Shown: positions 42,831 through 54,906, numbered from the stretch's first letter. The stretch is 64,000 bases of DNA from Batkoa obscura (GCA_030770535.1 JASVEC010000001.1:248001-312000), one strand, 5' to 3'. Numbers and translations are program-made. Notes: generated from the letters alone by a model not told the origin.

Positions 42831-42908
42831 ACTTATATTCTTCAAACTAAATACAACTACAAAGATGAAAAATATTTTTCATAAATAACATTAATTTTAA
42901 TTTTATAT

Positions 42909-44286
42909 ATGTACTTATTTTTGCTTTTCGTTAGTGTTCTATTTCTTAAAATTAACGCTATAGTATCAAGATTAAATAATGGGATCTGTATCATAGTAGA
43001 GAATCATTTATATTATTTAGGTGGATGTACCCGAATGCCAAATAGAAATGTATATGAAGAAAACAATAAACAATTGTTTAAATTAAATTTAAAAAAAGGA
43101 GTAAAGTTAATCGGTAATACCGCGGAATGGGAGGAATACAATATGACAAATTCACCAGGCCTTAGTTATCCAAGATCCAACCTATTTCATATCGAAAATA
43201 AGACGCTAATTTATTTTGATCAAAGTAAACCAAAAATAGCATTAACCTATAATTATTTCAATATTGAAAAGAAGGGGTGGTATGATAAATGTTTTATCAA
43301 ATAATTTTATAAAATAATTTTATCACAACTGCAACATATCTGTTTCTAAGGAAAATTATCCTTTTTATGCTTACCTTTTTAATGTTTTACAGGATGAGAA
43401 CAATTTAAATAATTTTATATTGCCATTGAATTTTATCTGCTAACTTTGCCAACAAAGTTAATATCATTTGATATCAAAACTAAAGAAACGAAGACAATTT
43501 ATGAATCAAATAAAGGCTATTCAATACGTCAACAGTTTACTAATAATAACAAACTATACTTTTTTGAAGCATCAAAAAAATATGCCAAAACCAATTAATA
43601 TTAGTAAATTATATGAATTAGATTTAGCATCACATAAAATACAAAATTACAGAAATAATTTTATCAAAGATCTAGGTTCATTAATAGTAAAATCCAACAA
43701 CCCAACTTACTTTATTTTAAATGCTCGTAGCAATGCTCCAGCTGAAATTTATGAGTTTGGATTCTAACCACTAGAGTTTAAATAAGTAAATAAGACAACT
43801 CTATTTAAAGGTAGTGAATGTCTCATTACTTGTAAAAATTATTCAATAAGTACTTTTGACAGCTATAATATTGAGGGAAGCAGAACTTTCAAAATGAAGT
43901 TCTGGTTTGTAATTTAACTATCTTGTAACAATTAGATGGTATATACCTTCAACAAATAAAAATAAAGATAGTCCTGAAGGCGCTACAAACAATAATAATA
44001 CTAGCTTAACAATCAGGATCATTATAGGAGGAATATGGGGAGTTATTATAGTAACAGTAGTTATTATATCAGTTAGATATAAATTTAAAGAAAAAGAAAA
44101 AGAACTCCAAGTTTTATTATTGACCTGGTTTATATAGAACCAATTAATCTATTGGATACCAATAATAATTATTATTATTATACTGAGATATTTAGTCATT
44201 CACAAGAGATTGATAATGCTATTACCGTGCTACCGATAGAAACATACGATAAGGCTTTATGAGTTGTAGAAATAAAGAAAAAGTAA
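42909..44286 (+). pseudogene. Kelch-like membrane protein, copy 5 (decayed)
   Basis: The first 131 codons are open (leader LLFVSVLFLKINAIVSR, then HLYYLGG, NTAEWEEYNMTNSPG, FNIEKKGWYDK), then a stop. Further family segments lie in shifted frames: LYELDLASHKIQNYRNNF at 43606-43660, ILNARSNAPAEIYEFGF to 43767, a membrane segment near 44030-44075, and a tail reading TEIFSHSQEIDNAIT near 44187. At least four breaks are present. It is closest to copy 6, which lies immediately downstream, so it probably arose by tandem duplication. Confidence 0.85.
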
Positions 44287-44425
44287 ATTTATCATACAAA
44301 TCATAATAATTAATTGCCAAATGGCAATACATTAAATTATTAATTTATTTTTAAATTAGTCTAAAGTATATAATAAAGTGTGTTGCAATAATATCCCAAA
44401 TACCCAATTGCTAAAATACTCTGCG

Positions 44426-44438
44426 GATTCTGATTGGA
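44426..44438 (+). promoter_or_regulatory. Conserved CCAAT-type box before kelch-like copy 6
   Basis: GATTCTGATTGGA is identical to the box before copy 4, 45 bp before the start chosen at 44483. Because the box and its flank are shared DNA rather than shared protein, it argues against the longer reading frame that would begin at 44378. Confidence 0.55.
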
Positions 44439-44482
44439 TTTTACATTCAAAACAAAATACAACTGTTAGGAGTTTTTTAAGC

Positions 44483-45919
44483 ATGGTTTTGTCTTTGTTT
44501 TTTATTAATCTTTTATTTTATAGAACTAATGCAATAGTACCAAGAGTAGATGGTGGTAAATGTGTTATAGTAGAGGATGAATTGTATTATTTAGGCGGGA
44601 TGACTTATATGCCGAATATAGATGTACTAGAATATAACAAACAGCTGTTTAAGTTGAATTTAAAAGAAGGAGTAAAACTAGTTGTTAACACCGCAGAATG
44701 GGAGGCATATGATATGACAAATTCACCTGATTTTCGGTATCCATTAACTAAAATATTTTATATTGGGGATAAGGTATTAGTTCATTTTGATGGACATAGA
44801 TCAGAACCGACATTAACCTACAATCGCTTTAATATTGAAAACAAAGATTGGTTTGATGAATATTATATTAATGAATTTTACCAGGAATACAATATATCTA
44901 TTTCTAAAAACAAACCCATTAGTTATGATCCCCATTTTAATATATTACAAGATGAACACAATTTAAATAAATTTTATATTACTAATGTATTTTATTTGCC
45001 AACTCTACCAACAAAGTTAGTATCATTTGATATCAAAACCAAAGAAATGAAGACAATTTATGAATCAAATAGAGGCTATTCAATACATCAACAGTTTGTT
45101 AATAACAATAAATTATACTTTTTTGAACAATCAAGAGAACCTACAAATATATTTAGTGATATCAAGGTATTACATGAATTAGATTTACCATCACGTAAAG
45201 TGCAAAAACATAAGATGGACTTTTTAAAACATTTGAGATTATCGGTAATAAAATCCAATGATTCTGCTTATTTTATTTTGAATCCTGGTAGTAATGCCAT
45301 AGCTGAAATTTATGAGTTTGGTTTTCAATCATCGGAGTTTAAACAAGTAAATAAAACAGTTCTATTTAATGGTCAAGAGTGTTTTACTACTTATAAAAAT
45401 TATTTAATAAGCTCCCTTGGCTATTATAGAATCAGTACGTATGATGATAAAAATATTACAAATATGCATCCTCATAATTATTCTTTAGAAAGTTCAAATA
45501 GAGTTCAAATTTACAATTTAACTAGTTGGGAACAAGTACAGGGCATACCTTTATCAAAGAAAAGTAAAGTCAGTGAGACAAAAGAAAACAGTAAGAAGGA
45601 TTATATGGGTGCCATAAATGATAATAATAATAATACCAGCATGCTAATTAGAGAGATTTTAAGTGGAATAGGCTTAGTTACGTTAATAACAATAGTTATA
45701 ATATTTATAATATACAAATATAAATCAAGAAAAAAGAGACTTCCAAGTTTTATTACTGACCCTATTTTTATTGAACCGATCGATCCATTAGATGTTAAAA
45801 ATGATTATTATAACACAGAAATTTTTAGCCATTCACAAGAAATTGATGAAGCTATTACGATGTTACCTATAAAAACATATATTAAAGCTTTAAAAGCAAC
45901 AGATCGAAATAAAGAGTAA
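44483..45919 (+). CDS. Kelch-like type I membrane protein, copy 6 (intact)
   Basis: The start is placed at 44483 (478 aa) because this Met aligns with copy 4 (MVLSLFFINLLF against MFLSLFLANILF) and opens a signal peptide. The frame is open to 44378, but the extra 35 codons run over the conserved promoter box. The ectodomain keeps the propeller-like strands (DELYYLGG, YIGDKVLVHFD, NNNKLYFFE, CFTTYKNYLISSLGYY, VQIYNLTSWEQV). A single membrane span lies at about 391-412, followed by SRKKR and a tail with NDYYNTEIFSHSQEIDEAIT. The copy 4 and 6 tails and membrane-proximal regions look more alike than their central ectodomains. Family function is unknown; a surface sensor or adhesion role is inference. 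Confidence 0.8.
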   Translation: MVLSLFFINLLFYRTNAIVPRVDGGKCVIVEDELYYLGGMTYMPNIDVLEYNKQLFKLNLKEGVKLVVNTAEWEAYDMTNSPDFRYPLTKIFYIGDKVLVHFDGHRSEPTLTYNRFNIENKDWFDEYYINEFYQEYNISISKNKPISYDPHFNILQDEHNLNKFYITNVFYLPTLPTKLVSFDIKTKEMKTIYESNRGYSIHQQFVNNNKLYFFEQSREPTNIFSDIKVLHELDLPSRKVQKHKMDFLKHLRLSVIKSNDSAYFILNPGSNAIAEIYEFGFQSSEFKQVNKTVLFNGQECFTTYKNYLISSLGYYRISTYDDKNITNMHPHNYSLESSNRVQIYNLTSWEQVQGIPLSKKSKVSETKENSKKDYMGAINDNNNNTSMLIREILSGIGLVTLITIVIIFIIYKYKSRKKRLPSFITDPIFIEPIDPLDVKNDYYNTEIFSHSQEIDEAITMLPIKTYIKALKATDRNKE

Positions 45920-46132
45920 GCAAGCTAATTTAAATAATACTGTGTAATTTTTACTATTTTTTTTAAAATAACTCATTCTGTCTGTTTTAAACTAATTTTT
46001 TAATCTTTCAAATGAGCTTTCAATTAATATTAAATGTGAAAATTAAACTTTTGTAATATTTAATAATTAAATACAAAAAATATTCATTAAATTTAATGTA
46101 TAAAATAAATCTCTTTTAAAAATAATACAATA

Positions 46133-47513
46133 TTATTTTTCTTTATTTATATGAATCGGATCAATAATAAAGTTTGGGAACCTTTCTTTTTTAATTTTAA
46201 ATTTATACGTTATAAGTATTACACTATCTGTTATTGAAATTACTCGATCTATTCCACCTACAGTACCCCTACTAGTGAATTAGTGCTATTACTATTTATC
46301 ATTTCCATGGGACTATCTACTACTTTTATATTTTTATCCTTATGATTATTCAATAAGGATATATCATCCAATTGTTCCCAAGTATTTATATCAAATAGTC
46401 AAGTTTTATTTAAGCTTTGATTTATACCTATTTCAATAGTACTGTTGCTTGCCATATTAGTAAAGTTATACACATTAATTCTATTGTAGTCAAATGAATT
46501 TATCAAATAATTTTTATAAATAGCAATACATCCACGACTACCTAATACTGCTGACTTGTTTGTTCAAAATCAAAAGATTGAAATGAAAACTTATAAACTT
46601 CAGCTTCAACATCATCACCATCTAAAGTAAAATAAGCAAAATGATTCTATTTTAGGATTGATATATAAGAACATCCCATAAAACTAGTGTCATATCTTTT
46701 CATTTTATATTATGTTGAATCTAATTCATATGATAACTCATCATTGAATCCTAATCTTAAGTCACTTGACTTAAAAAAATACAATTTATTATTGTGAACA
46801 AATTATTGTTTTATATAATAACCTTTTTTTGATTAACAAATTGTTTTCGCTTTGTTGGTTTGAATGTCAAATGATATGAATTTTGTTGATAAAGGTTGCG
46901 GCAGCCGTATCTCATTAGCAATATAAAATTTACTTAAACTCTTATCATCTTATAAAATACCAAAGTATTGAGTGCATTTTGTGTCTTTTATTTTCGAATT
47001 GAACATATGGGGATGTATTTTTTTGTTTAATAATTTTACTAACACTTTCCGCTCAAATAGCGCTTAAAAAATGGAAAAAGTGATGAAACTAAAAAAAACA
47101 TCTCCATATCATGTTCCTGATTAAACCCTTAATAAAAGATCCGCCATACCATTCCTTCTTTTCAACACTAAAATAATTAAAACTTAGCATCTCATCTAAA
47201 ATATTGTTATGAAAATGTATCATTGTATTATTTGCTATATAGAACATACTGGCATACAGCTCGAGAAACCTTGGTGAATTAATCGTTTTGTATGCATCCC
47301 ATTCCGTAGTATTATCAACTAACTCTACCCCTTTTTTAAAATATAATTCAAACAACTGTTATTTTCTTCATCTACAACTATATTTGGTATTCAATATAAC
47401 CACCTAAATAATACAATTCGGCTTCCACTACTAATACACCCACCAGCAAATAGTCTTGGGGCTATTGCATTAATTTTACAGAGTAATAAATTAATAAAAA
47501 ATAAAGTTAACAT
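46133..47513 (-). pseudogene. Kelch-like membrane protein, copy 7 (decayed, two MITEs)
   Basis: The minus strand begins MLTLFFINLLLCKINAIAPR at 47513, next to a MITE that starts two bases upstream. The best open part is 47089-47355 (GVELVDNTTEWDAYKTINSP, FNYFSVEKKEWYGGSFIKG). It is cut by a second MITE at 47008-47106. The rest carries stops and frame changes. The tail is shortened: FPNFIIDPIHIN runs straight into KEK and a TAA at 46133, missing the YYNTE-FSHSQEID block that the other copies keep. Confidence 0.83.
47008..47106 (+). mobile_element. TA-MITE family 1, copy F (99 bp) inside kelch-like copy 7
   Basis: Ends TGGGGATGT and ACATCTCCA, flanked by TA at 47006-47007 and 47107-47108. The core is CTCAAATAGCGCTTAA. 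It interrupts the ectodomain of copy 7 at a different point from the MITE in copy 3. Confidence 0.87.
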
Positions 47514-47514
47514 T

Positions 47515-47613
47515 TGGGGATGTATTTTTTTGTTTAAGAATTTTACTAACAATTTTTCCACTTAAATAGCGCTTAAAAAATGGAAAAAGTGATGAAACTA
47601 AAAAACATCATCA
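47515..47613 (+). mobile_element. TA-MITE family 1, copy G (99 bp) abutting the start of copy 7
   Basis: Well-kept forward copy, but flanked by TT rather than TA on both sides. It sits directly upstream of the former start codon of kelch-like copy 7 and would have displaced its promoter. Confidence 0.82.
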
Positions 47614-49676
47614 TTTAATAAAAATAAAAAGGATTCAAGGTTGCCTTTTTATGTAAAATTTGAGTATTTTTATATAGCCATGTGACCTTAAGTACCATCT
47701 TTACCAAGGGAAATAGTTACTAGTTGGAGCTTATAGAGCAATATAGTTAAAGGAATTAAACTAGAAAGAATGGATTACACTTGAATTTATTTGTCTTACA
47801 AAACGGGAATATTAAATTATTTTCCTTCTACATGCTTTAGAATTTGAAGTATAAACAAAAGCAAGTTTATCGCATTTATTTTTTAAACTATTTAAAATAA
47901 TCTGCTTTTAAAAGTTTATAGGAGATACTAAGTGGCAAATGAAAATATAAACTTTATACCAGTATTAAATATTATGGCAATATCCAATGGTTGATACAAC
48001 AATTACAAGCCAAACACATGCAAGAGTTAAACTTGTAGCTCTATTGTAGGTTAAAGACCTTTATCCTTGTTTTCTTATAATTGAACTTTTAGTTTTATTG
48101 GGCATCTGATACTCTTTTTTTCTAAAATCCTTGGAAGAGTTGAAACCCCCAAGTCATTTATTAGCAAAGAATGAACACAAAAATTAGAAGGCAAGAAGCG
48201 GAGAACTGGGCTTCCTAGCCAGAGCTTCCTTTCCGCTGATATTTCCAGAAAGCCTGATAAAGGAATAAAAGAATTATTTGCACCAAGCAATTTCGCTATC
48301 CAATACCCTTTCAGAGAAAAAAGAAATTTAATTGTTTTAAAACTGGGCATATTGTTCCTTCTGGATCTTATAAAAGATCAGCTTCAACAGATTTTCTCTA
48401 AACGTGTAAGCTTGTTTCTTTTAAACTAAATCCACTGCCTTTTCCTCTGGAAATGGTCTATTAAAAAATATTAATCCCACCACAAAGCTATTTTACATTG
48501 TATATTGTCTCTTAAAACAGCTTAAAGTGTATCAATCATTACCTGAATTAAGTAAAAAAGCATCCACATCAACTTTGAGATAGTTTATTATCCTAAAAGA
48601 ATCGTATATTGCATTTATATTTACTATAAATATTTTTAGATATTATGGCATTTGAATTTAATAGTTAATGTTGGATCTGGGAGAATTACTTGAAAGAGGT
48701 AAGGGCAAATTATAAAATATTATAGAAAAACCCATTGGTTATACTGCAACACATCCTCGGCTGAACTCAATCAGCTGCCCCTGGCGTCTCTATCCTCTTT
48801 GCCTTTACGTCAAACCTTTGTTATATCTATTGACATATATTTTATGTATTCCATATTCATAATGCTATCAGTTAATATAAAATTGCACCGCCCAACGCCT
48901 CCTCCACACTCCTCCATCTTCGGATTCCTTTATACAAAATGTAACTCCAAGGTATTAAATATGATCTACTTAAACTAAACCTGGTAAACCTGAATCAAAA
49001 ATTTACAGTAATTGCTTGATTTCCCCTTTTCCTTAACTTTACCATCCTTACCTTGATCCGGTTATCAATCAGACTAATGTTTATTTTTTTTTGCCTCCAT
49101 TAATAAAACACTTGTAATTTTGTTCCTTCAAGTTTTTAAAAAAAACTACTAACTTACTTCTACATTACAATAATATTATATGGTTTTCAAGTTTATACAT
49201 GTTAGTTAATAAGATTAGTGATACTTCTTTCTTTATCAGTTTTTATATATTTATAGATTTAAAATTAGTAGCTTTTATTTGATAGTAAAATTAAAAATAT
49301 ATTATGTTTAAAATATTTTAAAAAATCAAAACTAGTGTGTAATTTTATTATTAATATTTGATTTTTATCATTTATAAATTATTATTTTAGTATTCAAAGG
49401 AACGTTACGATATTTTCAAAGTATTAATTTTATTGATTTTTTAAAGTCTAAAAAAAATATATAAGCATAAATTATACATAAACTTATACTATATTTAACC
49501 CTTAAAGGAATTTAGATATAATATTAAAAGAGTTAAAATGTAAATAAGTAAATAAGTAAACGCGTTATAATTATTCAGTAGTATATTGAATGCTTTCAAA
49601 CTACTATACAGTGTTTATTTGTCGCTTTAAGTAAATAAACCCTTTTAAGCTTACAATGTTTGAGTTTAACTGTATA

Positions 49677-49775
49677 TGGAGATGTTTTTTCTGGTTTCGT
49701 TATTTTTTCCATTTTTTAAGCGTTTTGAGTGGAAAGATTGTTAGTAAAATTATTAAACAAAAAAATACATTCTCA
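49677..49775 (-). mobile_element. TA-MITE family 1, copy H (99 bp)
   Basis: Inverted copy with ends TGGAGATGT and ACATTCTCA, flanked by TA at 49675-49676 and 49776-49777. Confidence 0.82.
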
Positions 49776-49849
49776 TATAAAAACAAATATCAAATTGACT
49801 TAGATTTACATGGCATACTCATCAGATATCATTAACTATAAATCATTAT

Positions 49850-49880
49850 TATAAAATTATAAAATTATAAAATTATAAAA
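49850..49880. repeat. Short tandem repeat, ATAAAATT units
   Basis: About four units of the 8-mer ATAAAATT follow each other directly. Confidence 0.8.
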
Positions 49881-51110
49881 ACAGGAAGTATCTAGCAACC
49901 AAATAAATTAGTAACATGCAGTGTACATTTACATTTTTAGAAATCTGCGTTTATTTTAAATTTACAAATTAATAACACTACTTTTAACCTAAATTTAAAA
50001 TATTAGGTAATCTAGAATTTAATATGAAAAAACACAAATCATGCTAATTGTAAGCCATTTTTATAGACTATTTATAGCAAAACGAATATTAACAAAACCT
50101 TTATTTGTATAAAGTATCCAAGGAGTTAAAATATGGATCTTATTATAGAAAAAAATGGCAGATTTATTTCAGCTAGCCGCCTTTATTAAAGTCAAATTAA
50201 TATAACGACAAGAATAATTTTTATTAATATCCACTTTATTAATATTTTTTATTTTTTGTTATTTTTTCAAATTTGTAAATTTACGATTTTATTCTGAGTT
50301 ATAATTTATTATTGCTGTACTTAGATCCTCCATATTTAAAATTTAGTACCGTTTCAATACAAACTAGAGTTTGTTTTTGAACATCATAAAGCAATACAAA
50401 TATGTCTTTGTATTCAACATACACTACTTCAAGGGCTCATATCAAGAATTAAACAAAGTTATCAACCTTGTAATTTTAATTAATAAGCCTAATAAAATTG
50501 CTAACCCATCGGCTAATTTAATGTTGAATCTTACAAATAGCTAGTAAAAAACCTAATACAGAGAGTTAATTAAACGCGGCAGAATTAGCTGGCTAAATTA
50601 CCAAAGTAAAAGCTGTATTGGTTAAGTGAAAGTTAAAAATTTACCGCTCCAATATGAACCCACTTTCTGTTGAGCTTGATTAACATATCAAACGATTTTT
50701 AATACCCATTAATATTGTACCCCTCATTTTTAAGCTTTCCCATTAAATAACCAAGCACTAAATAAATATAAGGTCCAGGATCTTAATAAAAGTTTAATGT
50801 TAAAGCTTAAAGTCAAATACGATAGATTTTATGGAGGTTTTATAGAAGTATATCAACATAAAATAGCCTCTTAAAGGCACTTTACGATAGATTGTTTAAT
50901 CCATCTATCATATGTGGCAAAATGATTTGGCCATCACCATTATTCGTACAAAAATTATACTAATTGCTAGTAAATTTAAAAACAATACTATTAAATAAAT
51001 TAATTTGAACACAGTTTAAATAAAACAAACTTTTTAAAATAAAATTTATTAAATGGAATTACATGAAAGTGGAGCGAAAAAGGGTTAAATAAATTTAAAG
51101 AGAAATAAAA

Positions 51111-51500
51111 TTAAAACTGAAAGATTTTGCAGCTGTTCATAGTTGACGCCCAATAATGAGATAATACTTTTTTAGAATTTGGGTTATCATTTTGAATGTT
51201 CATTCTACTAGTCTCCGGTGATGATCTTTCAGAGCTAATTGAACTTACATCAGAGCTTTCATATAAATCTTTGTTTTTAACATTTAAATGTGCCAAGTTA
51301 GCTGTAGTTGATTGTGCTTCTCTAACATCTTTAGCTCTGCGATTTTGAAACCAAATTTGGACTTTTCGTTGCTCTATTCCCATCCTTAAAGCCAACTCTT
51401 TACGTACCCTTAAGCACGGCCTTGGGCTTTCTTTATATAAAGTTTCTAAAATATTGATATGACTTTTTGCTAATCTAAAACGAGATTCCTGTGCTTGCAT
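51111..51500 (-). CDS. Small homeodomain transcription factor
   Basis: The 129-aa protein is mostly a homeodomain (residues 3-62): RFRLAKSHINILETLYKESP opens it and VQIWFQNRRAK forms the recognition helix. W50, F51, N53 and R55 correspond to the invariant homeodomain positions 48, 49, 51 and 53, and Q52 to the specificity position 50. No extra residues between helices 1 and 2 are seen, so it is a typical rather than a TALE homeodomain. The remaining 67 residues are Ser/Asn-rich (SSDVSSISSERSSPETS) with no known domain. It should bind DNA in the nucleus. It is short compared with most fungal homeodomain proteins; an unrecognised downstream exon is possible, but the frame ends cleanly. Confidence 0.88.
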   Translation of the reverse strand: MQAQESRFRLAKSHINILETLYKESPRPCLRVRKELALRMGIEQRKVQIWFQNRRAKDVREAQSTTANLAHLNVKNKDLYESSDVSSISSERSSPETSRMNIQNDNPNSKKVLSHYWASTMNSCKIFQF

Positions 51501-51575
51501 TTTTATATTTTTTGATTTAATTTAATATAATTTATTAATCTTTTTGAATAGTTGCTATTGTGTATTTTTCATTTG

Positions 51576-51583
51576 TATTTATA
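51576..51583 (-). promoter_or_regulatory. TATA box of the homeodomain gene
   Basis: The minus strand reads TATAAATA, 76 bp upstream of the start codon at 51500. Confidence 0.45.
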
Positions 51584-54500
51584 CTTTTCTTTCACAACTA
51601 GTCACTATTAACACCATTATGAAATTGTGAAAAGAATAATTTTTTAAATAATTTAGATATTAGTTATGATTTAAGCATGCTTTATTTCTTAATCTAACTG
51701 GGATCAATAATGGAAATAGGGAGTAATTACTTCTAATATTAACTTTTAGGCTAATTTGATAATTTTGGTACGGATTCCAATTTGAGCTATGCTTAATTTA
51801 TCACTTTGACGTTTTAGCTCACATATTCAAAAAAATAATGCGTCATTAGTGAAAGTTTTCCTTAATTGGTTGCTACTAATTCTATTTTTGTACGATGAGT
51901 TTATTTCGTCTAAATTCTCCTAATGGAAATTTGCTTTAAAAAAATCAATACTAATATATATATATTAATTATTATCCTAATAATTTTGTTCTATAGGGGT
52001 ACGGGGGATTCGTACATACTTACATTTTCATTTAATTTAGAGCCTAAATACTTCCATGAAAATTAACTCTATATCCTCTGCTATAAAACGTTGATCTTTT
52101 TTTACACCTTGGAGTCTTATAAATAATAGGCACTACAATTGTTTTTATATTAAAGCTCAACTAAGTGCGCTGGATTCAAGTTAAAAAAGTCACCGTAGTA
52201 GCATCTCTATTTATTAATTTAGAAATATTAGTACTTAGCCAACCTAAAATTTAATTAACATTAATTAGGTTATGATACAACTCACAATCATTATTTAATA
52301 GTTTTATTAAACGTAAACTACCAAATATGTGTTCTAAATTCATTTCATTTTATGTCACTATTAGCCTAAAGATGCTCTGATACAAAAATAAATTTTAACT
52401 TTACATAATCAATTATTATTTGTAGCAACTGACACCCCGAACAGACAAAATAGTACATTTTCTATAACATTTTTTAATTAAAAATAATAGTTTATTCTTT
52501 TTTTTGTTAATAAATAATTAGCCTAATCAAATTCCCTAAGACTCCTCTTTAATCATATGATATTATAGATTTTTAATTTTCCTTAACATTTGTCAAAACA
52601 GTGAGGAATTTGATAGACCCAATATAATTTAAATAATACTATCATCATATCCATGTTATAAGTATTCATTTTACTTTATGTTTATTTATTTAATCTAAAA
52701 TACTAAGTCACATAAATGAGGAATTTTATAAATAAGAAGATTCTATAAATTGCTATATAGCTTCTGCATAAAGTAGTAAAGTAAATAAACGCGGCTATTA
52801 TTTTAAAAATAAGTTTGTGTTGAATATTTGAAAAAAGCTATATGGCCTTTGAATTTTTGGCTAATGGTTTATCCCAATCAGATACATTTTAAAACGTTTA
52901 TCTTTATTGTACAAATTGGAGTAAGATTATTTGGTAAACAATTTTAGCTTAATAATAGGTATTTAAAAATATATAGTAAAAGCCTACTTGATATCTTACT
53001 GACAAATAGCCGCAATTTACTAATAAACAACAGTTTGTTTTGTTAGTAACATGGGCTATAAAACAATAGGGTTTTAAGCTGAAGTGGTTGTCTCAGGACC
53101 CCACAGCCTAAAATCTATTTATAAATATTCTTTTTAGTAATACTTGAATAAATCCCCAGATTGCCTTTTGTGGTAGGAGAAATCCTTTACTCGCTTAATC
53201 AATAATATTCTTAAATAATTTAACCAGAAAAATACCCTTTAAATAATCATTTGTATAGTGTACAATTTAGTTTGAAGTAAAAAGTATTAAAAAATAGTGT
53301 GTAACTTCAATTTACAAAAGGTGTAAAGTGTTTAATAAATTTATCTGTTATAGTTGCTTACTTTTTTAAATAACTGCTGTTATGAAAGAAATATAAAATC
53401 GTTACTTACACCTTTATGTACCCAGTCTAATGTTTTTATTGAAACAAGCGTGCTATAGCTATTCAAAATATTTTGTCTAGTTAAAACACCATTAGTCACC
53501 ATTTTGAGCAAATAAAAATTGAATATATATTTTTATCATTCTGCATGTTAAGATAATAAGCGTTATTAAATATAATGGGGCATTAAAAGCTGGTATTAAA
53601 ATAAAAAAATTAAAATTTGTAAGTTTAATTTTCTGTCAATAAATTTAAATTCCTGACATCGAGATTTTATATCGAATATTTATATTAAACTTAGAATAAT
53701 CCGGTAAACTAAGTCAATATAATACATATTTAAATTAAATATTTTCATTTGCTTTTAAACGATGTGAATAAGCGTATGTAAGCATAAGCCTTTAATGTAC
53801 CAGAGCACAATGATGTTTAATAATATCATAAACAAAAGACAAGATAATAAAATTGTTGAAAGTTGATCTCAATGATTATAAAATTTAAGATTATTGATAC
53901 TTTGTATATTCTAAGTTTGTATGTTAAAATCTATAAAACTAATAAACCCAAAATTAGATATTTACATCAAGTTAATATAGCCAAAAAGAATTTACTCTGA
54001 TTGCTTTTTAATAATATTAGGCTAAAATAAGTAGCCGAAGTGGTATTGTGACTAAAGGATTCCCTTTTAGAAAAAATATCTAAAAAACTATTGAATTAGG
54101 CTAATAAAAAGCAATCTTACATAATTAAATTGTTAAAAATAATATTACGTTAACTTTTTAAAGTGGGATGTTAACATCTACTGATACGTATTGATATTAT
54201 TTACTATATAGTATATATGCATTAAGAAGCATTTATGGTATACTTTTTATTAATGCTTAATTTCATTGTATAAATATTTACAACAGTATATTGATGAAAA
54301 ATTAGTACCTTAATATATGTTCCTAAGGAGAAATAACAAAGCTAAATACAACCTCAGATAAAATGATGAAACTAAATTCCTAATTCTGGATTTAATTTTT
54401 CAAAATGAACATTCTAATTAGCCTTTCTCTGTTTCTATTAAGACACAGTCCATAAACCAAACATTGTTTTTTTAATGAGGCATCATCGGCATTTATATTA

Positions 54501-54906
54501 GTTAATTCTATAAATTGGTTTTATTTGATTATTTGGCTTTTTACTCTATTTTCTACTCAAACAGCCATTGTTTTCTTATGTTGTTTATGTCTACATTCTT
54601 TTAGTTTGTTCTAAATAATATTTGACTAGTCGTATAATCGACAAAGTATATTTTAAGACAATATTTATTACAATCTATTAAAAATACAAGCCATAAATTA
54701 ATAAAAACTTTACTTCTGTCAAACCAATATAAATGGTATTTAAGGTCCTTTTGCGTTGACTTTATATCAAAGTTTGACATAACTGATAATAATTAAAAGA
54801 CTATCTGCTATTCTAAATTTCTTATTCATTCCATTAAAGCTTCGAATCTACAAAACTCAACTTAAACCCTAAAACTTTATGTACGTACAGGTCAAAAAAT
54901 AATATA
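51584..54906. other. Gene-free 3.3 kb
   Basis: Very AT-rich. No reading frame, repeat family or RNA gene recognised on either strand. Confidence 0.6.

Larger units (their letters stand above)
47614..51110. other. Gene-free 3.5 kb
   Basis: No supported gene. A minus-strand open stretch at 48075-48350 (91 codons) lies in slightly more GC-rich DNA but has no recognisable motif. A GC-richer patch lies near 48760-48960 with no frame. One TA-MITE lies at 49677-49775 and a simple repeat at 49850-49880. Confidence 0.55.

Noticed and set aside
44378-44482. 35-codon N-terminal extension of kelch-like copy 6
   Set aside because: It runs through a promoter box shared with other copies, and the signal peptide begins at the internal Met.
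48075-48350. Minus-strand 91-codon open frame in GC-richer DNA
   Set aside because: No domain, no signal, no promoter element and no second copy; not enough to call a gene.
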